The position numbers and the translations under genes were made by a program. Positions 26,225-35,588 of a stretch of DNA of 64,000 bases are shown one piece after another (position 1 is the first letter of the stretch; every line of letters starts with the position of its first letter). Source of the DNA: Lachnospiraceae oral taxon 107 str. F0167 (GTDB lineage Bacteria > Bacillota > Clostridia > Lachnospirales > Lachnospiraceae); NCBI GenBank assembly GCA_000209465.1, contig GL890586.1, positions 1 through 64,000 on the forward strand, read 5' to 3'. The notes beneath the pieces are model-generated. The model was not told where the DNA came from. It ran no database searches and was given only the letters and a program-made list of their open reading frames with translations.

Positions 26225-26929
26225 ATGGAAAAGAAAGATTGTAAAATCCTTATAATAGATGATGAAAGAGAGCTTGCAGGAGTAGTAGCGGATATTTTAA
26301 AAAATGAAGGTTACAGCAATGTAGAATCGGCATTCAGTTTAAAAGAGGCAAATGAAAAAATAAAAAAATGTCAAGTACATTTGATTTTACTGGATGTGAT
26401 GCTTGGTGACGGAAACGGATTTGATTTTTATGAGAGATTAAAAAATGAAGGAATCTTTCCAAAACTGCCTGTGATTTTTCTCTCAGCAAGGGATGAGGAT
26501 GAGAGCAGGCTGCATGGTCTGGGACTTGGAGCGGATGATTATATTACAAAGCCTTTTCTTCCAAAAGAATTATTGCTTCGTATAGGGGCGGTAATCAGAA
26601 GATGTTATACAATAGATGAAAATATATCGGAAGTAATATTGGGAGAAAGCCTGGTATCTTTAGATGGAGGTACAGTTAGAAAAAACGGAGAAGATATAAC
26701 ACTTACAGCAAAAGAACTTACGCTGTTTTCTGCTTTATATCGAAATAGAGGAAGGATAGTAACCACAGATATACTTTGCGAGGAACTTTGGCCGGATGGA
26801 AGCTATGGACTGGAAAATTCCTTAATAGTTCATATGCGACATCTGCGTGAAAAAATAGAGAAAAATCCGTCAAAGCCGGTATTTTTAAAAACAGTCAGAG
26901 GGCTTGGCTATAAATTGGAGAGAGCATGA
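26225..26929 (+). CDS. OmpR/PhoB-family response regulator
   Basis: A 234-residue response regulator. The receiver domain (1-120) has the acidic pair DDE near residue 13, the phosphoacceptor Asp in ILLDVMLGDGNG (about 58) and the conserved Lys in ITKPF. The C-terminal winged helix (about 135-232) ends with the usual HMRHLREKIEKNP and VRGLGYKLE. It overlaps the histidine kinase start by 4 nt (ATGA). Divergence from the ABC transporter suggests it controls peptide-antibiotic immunity. Confidence 0.95.
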   Translation: MEKKDCKILIIDDERELAGVVADILKNEGYSNVESAFSLKEANEKIKKCQVHLILLDVMLGDGNGFDFYERLKNEGIFPKLPVIFLSARDEDESRLHGLGLGADDYITKPFLPKELLLRIGAVIRRCYTIDENISEVILGESLVSLDGGTVRKNGEDITLTAKELTLFSALYRNRGRIVTTDILCEELWPDGSYGLENSLIVHMRHLREKIEKNPSKPVFLKTVRGLGYKLERA

Positions 26930-28146
26930 GAATAAGGGGAGAAAGAAGAGCACAATTTATAATTAATATATTACTCTGTGCGATAGTCATACTATTTATT
27001 GATTTGATAATTTACAGCATAATAGTACATGAAAGCCAGGATGTGTATGAAACATCTGCCGGAGAAATAATGAATAATATGACCGGTGATAAAGGAAAAT
27101 TCTCATTAAGTGTGGAAGAAAGTGTAAAACTTCATAGTAATAATGAATTTGCTTTTATAATTGATAAAGAGGGAAAAACTGTATGGAGTGAGAATTTACC
27201 GGATGATCTAAAAAATCGACAGTATACTTTGCAGGATGTGGCAAAGTTTTCAAGATATTATCTGGAGGATTATCCGGTACATACCTATGTAGTAGATGAT
27301 GGAGGGCTGTTAATAATAGGCAAGTTAAACAGCAAAATATGGAAATATACATTGGAATATGATGTAAATAATCTTTTATTATTTGTTAAAATAACACCTT
27401 TGGTACTTGTTGTTAATATTATTTTATTAATTTTTATCTCTTTAAAGCTATATAAGTCAAAGCAAAGAAGGAGAGAAGAAGAAAGGGTGGAGTGGATTGC
27501 AGGAGTTTCACATGATATACGAACACCACTTGCTATTATACTTGGCAATGCACAAATGATATTAAATGAAAGCTCGGATGACAGAATAAAAAACAAAGCT
27601 GAAATTATCGATAAACAGGGAGTGCGTATAAGAGCATTGGTTGAAAATCTAAATCTTTCAAGTAAGCTTGATTTTGGAACAGGAAGATTTATAAAAAAAC
27701 AGGTTCAAATGAGTGTTTTTATTCGTAAAATCTTAACCAATATTATAAATACACTGGATGAAGATACAGTATCAAAGTTTGAATTTGATCTGAATATAGA
27801 AGAGGGTTTACAGGGAAAAACTTTTTTAATAAATGAGGAGCTTGTGGAAAGAGCGATAATAAATCTTATAAATAACTCTATGAAATACAATGAAGAAGGA
27901 TGCACCATCAGCATAAACCTGAATGAAAATAATAAAAACACTGTTTTAGAAATAAAAGATAACGGGCAGGGAGTAAACAGAGATTTTTTGCAAAAAATAA
28001 ATAAAAAGTCCTATGCCTTTGAAAAAAGTATGGGTAATCACGGACTTGGACTGAAGATAGTAAAAAAGGTGGCAGGATATCATAGATGGAAGATTGAATT
28101 TTTGGAAAATGATGAAGGTGGATTTAGTTGTAGGATGCAGTGGTAA
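26926..28146 (+). CDS. Sensor histidine kinase
   Basis: A 406-residue membrane histidine kinase with two transmembrane helices (about 10-32 and 155-175) flanking an extracytoplasmic region of about 120 residues. The HisKA motif is GVSHDIRTPLAIILGN (His near 198), and the ATPase domain has the N box NLINNSMKYNEEG, DNGQGV, and NHGLGLKIV. The loop between the helices is far longer than in the short bacitracin-sensing BceS type, so it may bind a ligand directly. The cognate regulator is encoded directly upstream. Confidence 0.93.
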   Translation: MRIRGERRAQFIINILLCAIVILFIDLIIYSIIVHESQDVYETSAGEIMNNMTGDKGKFSLSVEESVKLHSNNEFAFIIDKEGKTVWSENLPDDLKNRQYTLQDVAKFSRYYLEDYPVHTYVVDDGGLLIIGKLNSKIWKYTLEYDVNNLLLFVKITPLVLVVNIILLIFISLKLYKSKQRRREEERVEWIAGVSHDIRTPLAIILGNAQMILNESSDDRIKNKAEIIDKQGVRIRALVENLNLSSKLDFGTGRFIKKQVQMSVFIRKILTNIINTLDEDTVSKFEFDLNIEEGLQGKTFLINEELVERAIINLINNSMKYNEEGCTISINLNENNKNTVLEIKDNGQGVNRDFLQKINKKSYAFEKSMGNHGLGLKIVKKVAGYHRWKIEFLENDEGGFSCRMQW

Positions 28147-28182
28147 TGCATCAAAGCAATATAATGGAGTCGAGCAGCACTA

Positions 28183-29085
28183 TTACAGAGTATTTATTTT
28201 GGATAAATACTCTGTGGGTGTGCATCCGTATATCTTTTTAAAACGGCGATTAAAATATGCAGCATCTGAAAAGCCGCATTCATAGGCTGTTTCGTATATA
28301 GGCTTTTTTATATTAAGTTTCATTTTTTCAACAGCTTTTTGAACTCTGTAATTAATGAGGTATTGTATAGGTGTTGTACATAAAATATCTTTAAACAGGC
28401 GTAGACAGGTGCTTACACTTATATCTGCACTTTTTGCTATATCTTTAATACTGATAAATGAATCGTAATTATTTTCAATAAAAACAATAGCTTTTTTTAT
28501 GCGGGATTCGTCTTTTTTTGAATTATTGGTATAAATGTTTTCTTCCGATATAAAATCCATATGATCAATTATTAAAGCAAATACCTGACCAAGATCGGCT
28601 TTAACATTCAAAGGATAATCTTTATGCTCATAAGCACCCTGCTGCCAGGCATCTTCACAAAGTTTCAGTATTTTATTCTGCCAGCCGATTTCAGGAGATA
28701 ATTTTATAAATGGAAAAGTACAATTATTTATAACAGGATCTATATAAGTTTGTCTAATGATATCATCTTTTGAACATAAAAGATCCGGCGAAAATATAAG
28801 GCAGTGCTGATGTCCGGTCACAGACTTAAGGTTTGCAGAGTGCAATATGCCTCCATTGGCAAAATAACCCTCTCCGGCTTTTAATATAAGTTCGCTGTTT
28901 GATATTTTGACATTTACAATGCCCTCAGTGATAATTACCACTTCAAATTCATCATGCCAATGCCATGGAACGGCAACCTTCACCAAATCATCGTCAAAGA
29001 AAGCTATCGGAAAATCCTTTGTTCCATAGGTGAGCATTTCCCTACCGTTTTTATCAACCTTATCGACAGAGTATGAAAGTGACAT
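28183..29085 (-). CDS. AraC-family transcriptional regulator
   Basis: A 300-residue regulator. The N-terminal cupin-type ligand domain (about 15-110) includes VPWHWHDEFEVVII and a YFANGGILHS segment. The C-terminal AraC DNA-binding domain (about 195-300) has two helix-turn-helices: IKDIAKSADISVSTCLRLFK, then TAYECGFSDAAYFNRRFKK and CTPTEYL. It is divergently transcribed from an MFS transporter; twin palindromes in the shared intergenic region are probable binding sites. Its 3' end, inside a 13-bp hairpin, faces the histidine kinase gene. Confidence 0.92.
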   Translation of the reverse strand: MSLSYSVDKVDKNGREMLTYGTKDFPIAFFDDDLVKVAVPWHWHDEFEVVIITEGIVNVKISNSELILKAGEGYFANGGILHSANLKSVTGHQHCLIFSPDLLCSKDDIIRQTYIDPVINNCTFPFIKLSPEIGWQNKILKLCEDAWQQGAYEHKDYPLNVKADLGQVFALIIDHMDFISEENIYTNNSKKDESRIKKAIVFIENNYDSFISIKDIAKSADISVSTCLRLFKDILCTTPIQYLINYRVQKAVEKMKLNIKKPIYETAYECGFSDAAYFNRRFKKIYGCTPTEYLSKINTL

Positions 29086-29108
29086 TTTACCTCCTATATA
29101 ATGACTAT

Positions 29109-29150
29109 ATAGTACTATTAAAATAACGATAATAAACGATATAGTACTAT
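29109..29150. promoter_or_regulatory. Twin palindromic operators between AraC regulator and MFS gene
   Basis: The 10-bp palindrome ATAGTACTAT occurs at 29109-29118 and again at 29141-29150. Their centres are 32 bp apart, close to three helical turns, so a dimer or pair could bind one face of the DNA. Both lie between the divergent starts at 29085 and 29215. Confidence 0.6.
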
Positions 29151-29214
29151 ATGTTTTGATTTATTTTACGATATAATACTAACATATAAAATGAATATTT
29201 GAAATGAGGTAAAT

Positions 29215-30384
29215 ATGATTTCTTTACTACTGGCTGTTATATATCTGGTTTTTATCAGTCTTGGACTGCCGGATTCGCTTTTAGGCTCAGGCTGGCCGAA
29301 AATGCAGGTGGTATTTGGAGTACCGTCTTCATATGCAGGATATATATCAATGACTATATGCTTTATGACTATTATATCAGCACTTCTAAGCCCCAGAATG
29401 ATTAATAGATTTCATACAAAGTGGATTGTAATATCATCAATAGTACTTACTATTTTGGGTTTAGCCGGTTTTTCCATTTCACACAGATATGAAATGCTTT
29501 TTATTTTTGCAATTCCTTACGGACTTGGAGCAGGAGCGATTGACGCATCTGTCAATCATTATGTGGCAAGCAATTACTCAGGCTCTGTTATGAATTTTTT
29601 ACATTGCTTTTACGGAGTAGGAGCAATGATTAGCCCGTATATTATGTCGCTTGCACTTAAATATGCCAAGTGGAATGAAGGATATTTATGGACGGCTTTT
29701 GTTCAAACTGCTATTTTGGCAATTGTAATAATTTCATTGCCGCTATGGAAGGGCAATGAATCGGAAGCAGAGGAAGATAGGCAGGAGAGTGCAGGAATCA
29801 GAGAGAGTATTAAGGTGCCGGGAGTATTGTTGACATTGATTGCTTTTTTTGCCTACTGTTCAGGTGAGGCAACCTGTTTTTTGTGGACTCCCAGCTATTT
29901 TGCAGGCACCAAGTCAGGACTGTCGGATGAAAGAATTGCAGCATTCGGAGCGCTTATATTTGGCGGTTTGATGCTTGGAAGATTGATTTCAGGTTTTATA
30001 TCAAATATATTTGGAGACAAAAAGCTTATTAGATTAGGTATTATTTTGGAATTTATCGGGATTTTTATGTTATTTATTCCTACACAAAACTATCTGGTTG
30101 CTGCTATAGGCTTTGTGATAATAGGAACCGGTATGGGACCTGTATATCCCGCAATTCAGCATATGGCACCGACAAATTTTGGAAAAAGATACAGTGCGGC
30201 TGTTATCGGGCTTCAAATGGCATTTGCCTATACAGGAAGTACATTTATGCCGATGGTATTCGGGGTGTTGCAGCAGCATATAGGTATCGGGATAATGCCT
30301 GTGTATTTGATATTTTTTGCAATACTTAATATAGGAATGCTTGAACTTGCATATTTAAGATGCAAAAAAATCCAAACCATATAA
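29215..30384 (+). CDS. MFS transporter, sugar (FGHS-like) type
   Basis: A 389-residue major facilitator with about twelve transmembrane helices. The N-terminal part (FISLGLPDSLLGSGWPKMQ) and the LGAGAIDASVNHYVA and FLHCFYGVGAMISP segments in helices 4-5 resemble the fucose permease/FGHS group of sugar transporters. A central cytoplasmic loop (about 180-200) is acidic. The divergent AraC regulator suggests substrate-responsive expression. Sugar transport is inferred; the substrate is unknown. Confidence 0.85.
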   Translation: MISLLLAVIYLVFISLGLPDSLLGSGWPKMQVVFGVPSSYAGYISMTICFMTIISALLSPRMINRFHTKWIVISSIVLTILGLAGFSISHRYEMLFIFAIPYGLGAGAIDASVNHYVASNYSGSVMNFLHCFYGVGAMISPYIMSLALKYAKWNEGYLWTAFVQTAILAIVIISLPLWKGNESEAEEDRQESAGIRESIKVPGVLLTLIAFFAYCSGEATCFLWTPSYFAGTKSGLSDERIAAFGALIFGGLMLGRLISGFISNIFGDKKLIRLGIILEFIGIFMLFIPTQNYLVAAIGFVIIGTGMGPVYPAIQHMAPTNFGKRYSAAVIGLQMAFAYTGSTFMPMVFGVLQQHIGIGIMPVYLIFFAILNIGMLELAYLRCKKIQTI

Positions 30385-30490
30385 AATATATTTCCTTCTT
30401 ATAAGCCCATATAATATGATGTCATTTTTATCGGACACATTATATGCTAGGATAAAAATATCAAAAAGAAGATTAAAACTTGGAGGAAAT

Positions 30491-30787
30491 ATGAAAGAGA
30501 TTTATTTTACTATTACAGGTACAAGTCATCATTATGGTCAGGATTTTTTTAAGCCTAAGATGAAGGTTAAACTTATCAAGGAGACGGATAATGAATATGA
30601 TAAGGAAGCAATCAAGGTGGAACTGCCGGGGCTTGGCACTATCGGTTATGTGGCAAACAGCCCTTATACCGTAGTCGGTGAGAGTTACAGTGCAGGCAGG
30701 CTTTATGATAAGATAGGTGACAGTGCAAAGGGAAGAATTTTATATGTAATGCCAAAAGGCATCCTGTGTGAACTTATAAATCAGTAA
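30491..30787 (+). CDS. Small HIRAN-domain protein
   Basis: A 98-residue protein consisting almost entirely of a HIRAN domain. The pattern ITGTSHHYGQDFFKPKMKVK, LIKETDNEYDKEAIKVE and GTIGYVANSPYTV is typical. HIRAN domains bind the 3' ends of single-stranded DNA and in larger proteins recognise damaged or stalled DNA. Here the domain stands alone. The ATG at 30491 has TGGAGG upstream; upstream in-frame ATGs lack a site. It has its own AT-rich promoter region and no obvious partner. Confidence 0.85.
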   Translation: MKEIYFTITGTSHHYGQDFFKPKMKVKLIKETDNEYDKEAIKVELPGLGTIGYVANSPYTVVGESYSAGRLYDKIGDSAKGRILYVMPKGILCELINQ

Positions 30788-30918
30788 AAGCTATAAAATA
30801 ACAGTGAACTTTAGATTTATTTACAAACAAATATCGGGGTTAAAGAAAAATGTACATCTTTTGACAGTGTACATTTTTTTACTTATAATGATGTTAAATC
30901 GCCTAATGGAGGTATACC

Positions 30919-31334
30919 ATGAATGTAAAAAGAAACACTTTGCTATTGCTTGCATGCTTTGTGTGGAGTGCGGCAGGCTTTAATATCTTTAGAATAGGAT
31001 TTATAGAGTATAAGCCGTATCATAATATAATAAATTATTTATTGTCGGTAGTTGTGTTTGTTGTATTTCAGATTTTCGTTTTTGGTAAACTGGTAAAAAA
31101 GCATACGGAAAGAATCGGCAATTATACTGAAGAAAGGCATCTTTTTATAAAGTTTTTTGATAAAAAATCCTTTGTTATAATGGCATTTATGATGACATTG
31201 GGCATTGTTTTGCGTTCAGGGGGACTTGCGCCGAAGCGATTTATTGCGTTTTTTATGCGGGTTTGGGGGCTTCGCTGCTTTTGGCAGGTCTTAAGTTCGG
31301 CTATAATTTTATAAGAGCGGAATTTAAAAGATAG
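30919..31334 (+). pseudogene. Small membrane protein with a frameshift near its end
   Basis: A four-helix membrane protein of unknown function (helices near residues 8-25, 38-58, 88-105 and the last 25). The frame starting at 30919 runs into unrelated residues after RFIAFF and stops at 31314. Reading one frame over from the TTTTTT run near 31240 gives YAGLGASLLLAGLKFGYNFI and a stop at 31334, a convincing final helix. One T appears to be missing from a T7 run. Either the gene is mutated or the base call is wrong. GGAGG precedes the ATG. Confidence 0.65.
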
Positions 31335-31428
31335 ACATTAGAAAGCTTTTAAATTGCAGTATTCAGTATGGAATATTGTATAAGATTTATGGCGATATTT
31401 GATATTATTTTAGTGAACGGAGAAAGTT

Positions 31429-31701
31429 ATGAATAGAGGAAAGCGACCAAAAATTAAAATAACAATTACAGACAGAAGAGGGAAGATGGGCTGTCACAGG
31501 GGGCATCATGTGGGAGAGGTTTTTGACTATGATGAGGATAGGGGGAAGATATGCCCTATGGCAATGCATTGTGCCTTTCCATATATTGATATTTTAAGAT
31601 ATGGTGGAAGTCTCCCGGGGCAGCCGGAAGGTCAGGCTGAGTTTTGCTGTTCGGATGCGGATGTTATATTGGTATTTAAAGCGGAGATGGTAGAAGAATA
31701 G
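31429..31701 (+). CDS. TIGR04076 family protein
   Basis: A 90-residue Cys-rich protein recognisable as TIGR04076: VGEVFDYDEDRGKICPMAMH, then CAFPYIDILRYGGSLP and a final EFCCSDADVILVFKAE. Four Cys and several His suggest a metal site. The family is widespread in anaerobes with no proven role. It appears monocistronic, followed by two tRNA genes. Confidence 0.87.
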   Translation: MNRGKRPKIKITITDRRGKMGCHRGHHVGEVFDYDEDRGKICPMAMHCAFPYIDILRYGGSLPGQPEGQAEFCCSDADVILVFKAEMVEE

Positions 31702-31778
31702 GTGGAAAATCATAAACAGGCATTTATACTACCGGTAGAATGACAGAAGAATCTCCCCATGTTATTCTTTTACATGAC

Positions 31779-31850
31779 TCTCCTATAGTTCAATGGATAG
31801 AATAATCGGCTACGAACCGATTGATTCCGGTTCGAATCCGGATAGGGGGA
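31779..31850 (+). tRNA. tRNA-Arg (anticodon ACG)
   Basis: A 72-nt cloverleaf with acceptor TCTCCTA/TAGGGGG (a T-G pair at the end), D arm GTTCAATGGATAGAAT, anticodon loop CTACGAA reading ACG (A34 usually becomes inosine) and T arm CCGGTTCGAATCCGG. CCA is not encoded. Confidence 0.93.
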
Positions 31851-31910
31851 TTATTTTATGAACTATAGTTTTCAATATAAGCTTGCGTCATAAAATAAAA
31901 AATTATATAA

Positions 31911-31994
31911 GGGCAGGTGTCCCGAGTGGCGAAGGGGGCGGACTGTAAATCCGTTACAAAAGAAACAACGCCGGTTCGATTCCGGCTCTGCCCA
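31911..31994 (+). tRNA. tRNA-Tyr (anticodon GTA)
   Basis: An 84-nt class II tRNA with acceptor GGGCAGG/TCTGCCC, D arm GTCCCGAGTGGCGAAGGGGGC, anticodon loop CTGTAAA reading GTA, a long variable arm and T arm CCGGTTCGATTCCGG. CCA is not encoded. Confidence 0.94.
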
Positions 31995-32187
31995 TTAGTT
32001 TGAAAATGTAATACAATAATATATAGATAAATCCTCTATGGGAATAAAAAGATAATTTTTTATTTGATATGTGTCAGGCATTTTTATTGTACACCTGAAA
32101 TGATATTGTATGGTAAAGAGATAAGCCGATATTATAATATTAAATTTAAAGAGTCGGTTATTAGAAAAGCATATTATTGGAGGGATT

Positions 32188-33042
32188 ATGAGAACACGCG
32201 AAATGGAGATGTTAAATGACACTTTAAAGATCTTTGAAGAAGGGTTTTATATAAAGGGGGGAGAGAAAAAAGATATAAAGCTTTCAAAAAAAGAGTTACA
32301 TGCATCCAATGTTTTACTTCCAAATCAGGTAAGTAATATTTGTGAGTGTTTGAATAAGAAAAAGTGTAATGAAGAAGAATCTAAGTATTTTTGTATAAAT
32401 AAGGATTCTTTTTCAGCTGCATTAAGTATCAAAGAGAGAAAGCCTGATGAAAGAGTCTTGGTGCTTAATTTTGCAAATCCTGTGAATCCGGGTGGTGGAG
32501 TAAGAAGAGGAGCAAGGGCACAGGAGGAGGATCTTTGCCGTAAAAGCTCATTACTTTTGGCATTGGAGGATGCATCAGCCAAGGAATACTATAGATATAA
32601 TTCCACATTGGGATCTCTAATGGGTTCAGATGCTATGATAATGAATCCTACAGTGGAAATTATAAAGGACTTAAATGGTGAATTATTGGAGGATTCAACC
32701 ATTGTATCGGTTATGACATGTGCCGCACCTGTGATTTCTCGAGGACTTTTTGGCATAGGACAGGAAGATTTTGAAAAATTATTTTTCAACAGAATAGTTT
32801 CAACTATAAAAGTTGCGGCATATTATGGATATAAATATTTGGTACTTGGTGCATGGGGCTGCGGTGCTTTCGGTAATGATGCAAAAACAGTTTCAGATTT
32901 ATACTATAAAGCTCTGGAAGACATAAAATATAAAGATATAGCGCTAAAAAAACTGTTTAAAGAAATACATTTTGCCGTATTGGATCATTCCGCAAATAAA
33001 TATAATTTTAATGCTTTTTTGGAGTATTTCGGCGATATTTAG
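32188..33042 (+). CDS. PARG-type macrodomain protein (TIGR02452)
   Basis: A 284-residue protein of the TIGR02452/DUF2263 group, the microbial poly(ADP-ribose) glycohydrolase-like macrodomain. The catalytic signature GGG-VRRGARA-QEE sits at about residues 109-121, and the C-terminal part has the VLGAWGCGAFGNDAKTVSDL motif of the fold. Such proteins hydrolyse ADP-ribose chains or bind ADP-ribose. GGAGG lies before the ATG. It stands alone after two tRNAs, about 8 kb from a second ADP-ribose-removing enzyme (ADP-ribosylglycohydrolase). No ADP-ribosyltransferase is visible in the window. Confidence 0.9.
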   Translation: MRTREMEMLNDTLKIFEEGFYIKGGEKKDIKLSKKELHASNVLLPNQVSNICECLNKKKCNEEESKYFCINKDSFSAALSIKERKPDERVLVLNFANPVNPGGGVRRGARAQEEDLCRKSSLLLALEDASAKEYYRYNSTLGSLMGSDAMIMNPTVEIIKDLNGELLEDSTIVSVMTCAAPVISRGLFGIGQEDFEKLFFNRIVSTIKVAAYYGYKYLVLGAWGCGAFGNDAKTVSDLYYKALEDIKYKDIALKKLFKEIHFAVLDHSANKYNFNAFLEYFGDI

Positions 33043-33165
33043 GTATGGAATCGGTGAGAGTTTTTATTATTCCGGAATACCTGATGTATGCATTTATTCA
33101 TCTTATGACAATGAAATTTAGTACTGCCATTTTTTCATAATATAGTATATAATGTTAAAGATTAA

Positions 33166-33213
33166 AAAGTCTTAGCCTTAGTAAGAGTTCGCTTATATTA
33201 AGTCTAAGACTTT
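33166..33213 (+). promoter_or_regulatory. Hairpin in the leader of the YitT-family gene
   Basis: AAAGTCTTAG pairs with CTAAGACTTT (10 bp), with a second interrupted inner stem (CTTAGTAAG / CTTATATTAAG). It lies 38 nt before the start codon without a T-run, so it is more likely a leader structure than a terminator. Confidence 0.45.
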
Positions 33214-33251
33214 GAATATTGTAAAGATATTATATATGGTTAGGGAAAAAG

Positions 33252-34109
33252 ATGAATAAGGAACTTATAAAAGAATTGTCAATTGATATTATCGTAGATA
33301 TTATCGCAGGTATTTTTATGGGAATAGGCACATATTGCTTTGCGGCAGCCTTTAAATTCCCAATGGTAGGATTTACAGGTCTGGCACTTATTATATACCA
33401 GTTGTCGGGTTTACCTGTAGGTATAGGAACAATAGTTTTAAATATACCTTTTGCAATACTTTCCTACAGAGAACTTGGGAAAAAGTTTTTACTCAAATCT
33501 ATTAAATCCATTGTTATAACCTCACTTGTGATTGATGTGGTTGCAAAAATAGTACCGGTTTATCAAGGGGATCATATGTTGGCGGCTATATGTACAGGAA
33601 TAATCTCGGCAACAGGATATTCACTTATTTTTATGAGGGATTCTTCTACAGGAGGAGCTGATTTTATAATGGTACTGGTACACCATTTCTTTCCACATTT
33701 TTCACTTGGAAAGATAGCGTTGGTAATAGACTCTATTATTATTGTACTGGGTGTTGCCCTGGTTTCTAAGAGTATTAACAGCTTGATTTACGGACTTATT
33801 ATAGCATATCTGGTAGCAGTGGTGCTTGACAAGGCTATGGATGGACTTACAGCAGGTAAGCTCATTATGATTATATGCGATAAGCCTAAGGAAATGGCTA
33901 AGGAGATATCTGATATTATAGACCGTGGTTCAACATATCTTAAGGCGGTGGGAAGTTACACTGAGGAAGAAAAAAATGTGGTAATGTGTGCATGCAGAAC
34001 CAAGGAAGTACATATGGTAAGACAGGCGGCAAAAAAATTGGATCCGACTTCATTTGTTATTATACTAGACTCAAATGAAGTTGCAGGAGAGGGCTTTAGG
34101 CGTTTATAA
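33252..34109 (+). CDS. YitT family membrane protein
   Basis: A 285-residue protein of the YitT/DUF161 family: five to six transmembrane helices (about residues 12-180, with the conserved FKFPMVGFTGLALI and RDSSTGGADFIM segments) followed by a cytoplasmic DUF2179 domain (about 195-285; IDRGSTYLKAVGSYTEEEKNV). Function is not established. It is followed 9 nt later by a Cof-type phosphatase and probably shares its mRNA. A hairpin stands in the leader. Confidence 0.9.
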   Translation: MNKELIKELSIDIIVDIIAGIFMGIGTYCFAAAFKFPMVGFTGLALIIYQLSGLPVGIGTIVLNIPFAILSYRELGKKFLLKSIKSIVITSLVIDVVAKIVPVYQGDHMLAAICTGIISATGYSLIFMRDSSTGGADFIMVLVHHFFPHFSLGKIALVIDSIIIVLGVALVSKSINSLIYGLIIAYLVAVVLDKAMDGLTAGKLIMIICDKPKEMAKEISDIIDRGSTYLKAVGSYTEEEKNVVMCACRTKEVHMVRQAAKKLDPTSFVIILDSNEVAGEGFRRL

Positions 34110-34118
34110 GGGGAAAGA

Positions 34119-34964
34119 ATGAATATATTTGAAAAAAAGAAAATAAAAGTAAAGGATGCCGTATTGGCACTTGATTTGGATGGAACATTGACCAATTCCA
34201 AAAAGGAAATAACAGAAAATACAATAGATGCCATTGACAGATTTATAAAAGCCGGAGGCACAGTGGTACTGGCATCGGGAAGACCGACATTCGGAGTTAC
34301 TCCGGTAGCAAATATACTTGGGCTGGAAGAGAAGGGAGGATATATACTCTCATATAATGGCGGATATTTTTTTGACTGCAAAAATAATAAAGAGCTTTTT
34401 ATAAAGGAATTGACACATGAATATCTGCCTGTGCTTGAAGAGCAGGCAAAGCACTTCGGTGTAAATTTAATGACATACAATCATGATAAGGCCTATGCAC
34501 TTGATATTGAGGAGCCATATTATACAATGGAGGTCACAATCAATAAATTCATCAGGATTAAGGCGGATCCTTTGACACCGCAGATTACATTTCCGATCAT
34601 TAAATGTCTTATGACTGCACCGGGAGAGCATCTTGCAGAGGTGGAAAAGGAAATGAAAAAGCTTTGGGACGGCAAATTAAACATAGTTCGTTCAGAACCG
34701 TATTTTCTGGAACTTACTGAGGTAGGTATAGATAAGGCAAATACCATCACAAATATGACAAAAAAGCTTGGTAAGGATGTCGGCAATCTGATCTGCTGCG
34801 GTGACGGTTTTAATGATTTGTCAATGATTAAGGCTGCAGGAATCGGGGTGGCAATGGCTAATGCACAGGAGAAAGTGCGTCAGGCTGCAGACTATATCAC
34901 AAAGTCCAATGATGAGGACGGGATAGTGGATGTGATTGAGAAGCTGTTTTACTGGGACAGATAG
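34119..34964 (+). CDS. Cof-type HAD-family phosphatase
   Basis: A 281-residue HAD-superfamily IIB phosphatase. Motif I LDLDGTLTNSKKEI (about 18-31) contains the nucleophile Asp, SGRP gives motif II, and CGDGFNDLSMIKAAGIGVAM supplies motif IV plus the typical YidA/Cof tail. The cap domain spans about 90-190. The substrate may be sugar phosphate or another small phosphorylated metabolite. It is co-directional with the YitT gene (9-nt gap). Confidence 0.93.
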   Translation: MNIFEKKKIKVKDAVLALDLDGTLTNSKKEITENTIDAIDRFIKAGGTVVLASGRPTFGVTPVANILGLEEKGGYILSYNGGYFFDCKNNKELFIKELTHEYLPVLEEQAKHFGVNLMTYNHDKAYALDIEEPYYTMEVTINKFIRIKADPLTPQITFPIIKCLMTAPGEHLAEVEKEMKKLWDGKLNIVRSEPYFLELTEVGIDKANTITNMTKKLGKDVGNLICCGDGFNDLSMIKAAGIGVAMANAQEKVRQAADYITKSNDEDGIVDVIEKLFYWDR

Positions 34965-35246
34965 GATATAATTTGATTTTTATATAATCAATTAAGGCTA
35001 CTTCATCAGTACTGTTTTGTATTATAGTAGACATGGCATAAATCTCATTTGTTAGAATTTTTTTGTTAACTGCACTATAGCAAAGATTTAGTTTTATGCC
35101 TTTTTTGGGACTGAAAGATTGAATTTTCAATGTGCGTTACACCTTAAAGGTGTGGGAAGTTTGAGTCTATAAAATAATACTGAATTTATATTCTTGATAT
35201 GCTATACTTATAAAGTAATTCAACTGATAGTTTAGAAAGGAGTTTT

Positions 35247-35528
35247 ATGGTTGGAGAAGTAAAAAATGCTGCAGGTCTTGTATTTGCTAAAGATAAATTT
35301 AATGTTGTAAAGAAGGCAGGGGTTAAGGGAGATTTAATTACAAAGCACAACCATGCTGAGGCATATATAATATTTACTGTGGTAAAGGGTGCGGTAAGGG
35401 TATTTCTTAATGATGAAGAGATTCATGATTTAATACCTGGAGATATACTGTATTTTGACGGTGATAATTATATAAATGTAGAGTTTTTAGAAGACGGAGA
35501 GTTCTTTGTAACCCTTATTGACAAATAA
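35247..35528 (+). CDS. Small cupin-domain protein
   Basis: A 93-residue single-domain cupin. The first motif is KHNHAEAYIIFTVVKG, with two His and one Glu as metal ligands (about residues 34-49), and the second segment is LIPGDILYFDGDNYIN. The usual final metal-binding His is not clear. It may sequester or bind a small ligand; no function can be stated. AAGGAG precedes the ATG. It is monocistronic and ends at a strong hairpin. Confidence 0.8.
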   Translation: MVGEVKNAAGLVFAKDKFNVVKKAGVKGDLITKHNHAEAYIIFTVVKGAVRVFLNDEEIHDLIPGDILYFDGDNYINVEFLEDGEFFVTLIDK

Positions 35529-35535
35529 ACTTAAA

Positions 35536-35580
35536 CAAAAAGGCTATCAAACAGTGTAATTGCTGTTTGACAGCCTTTTT
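35536..35580. terminator. Bidirectional terminator between cupin and DUF4173 genes
   Basis: AAAAGGCTATCAAACAG pairs with CTGTTTGACAGCCTTTTT with a single mismatch. A-tract on the left and T-tract on the right allow termination on both strands of the convergent genes. Confidence 0.9.
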
Positions 35581-35588
35581 AATTATAT

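Noticed and set aside
28185..28215. Terminator between histidine kinase and AraC genes
   Set aside because: A 13-bp perfect stem exists, but no T-run follows on either strand and it lies inside the AraC coding end.
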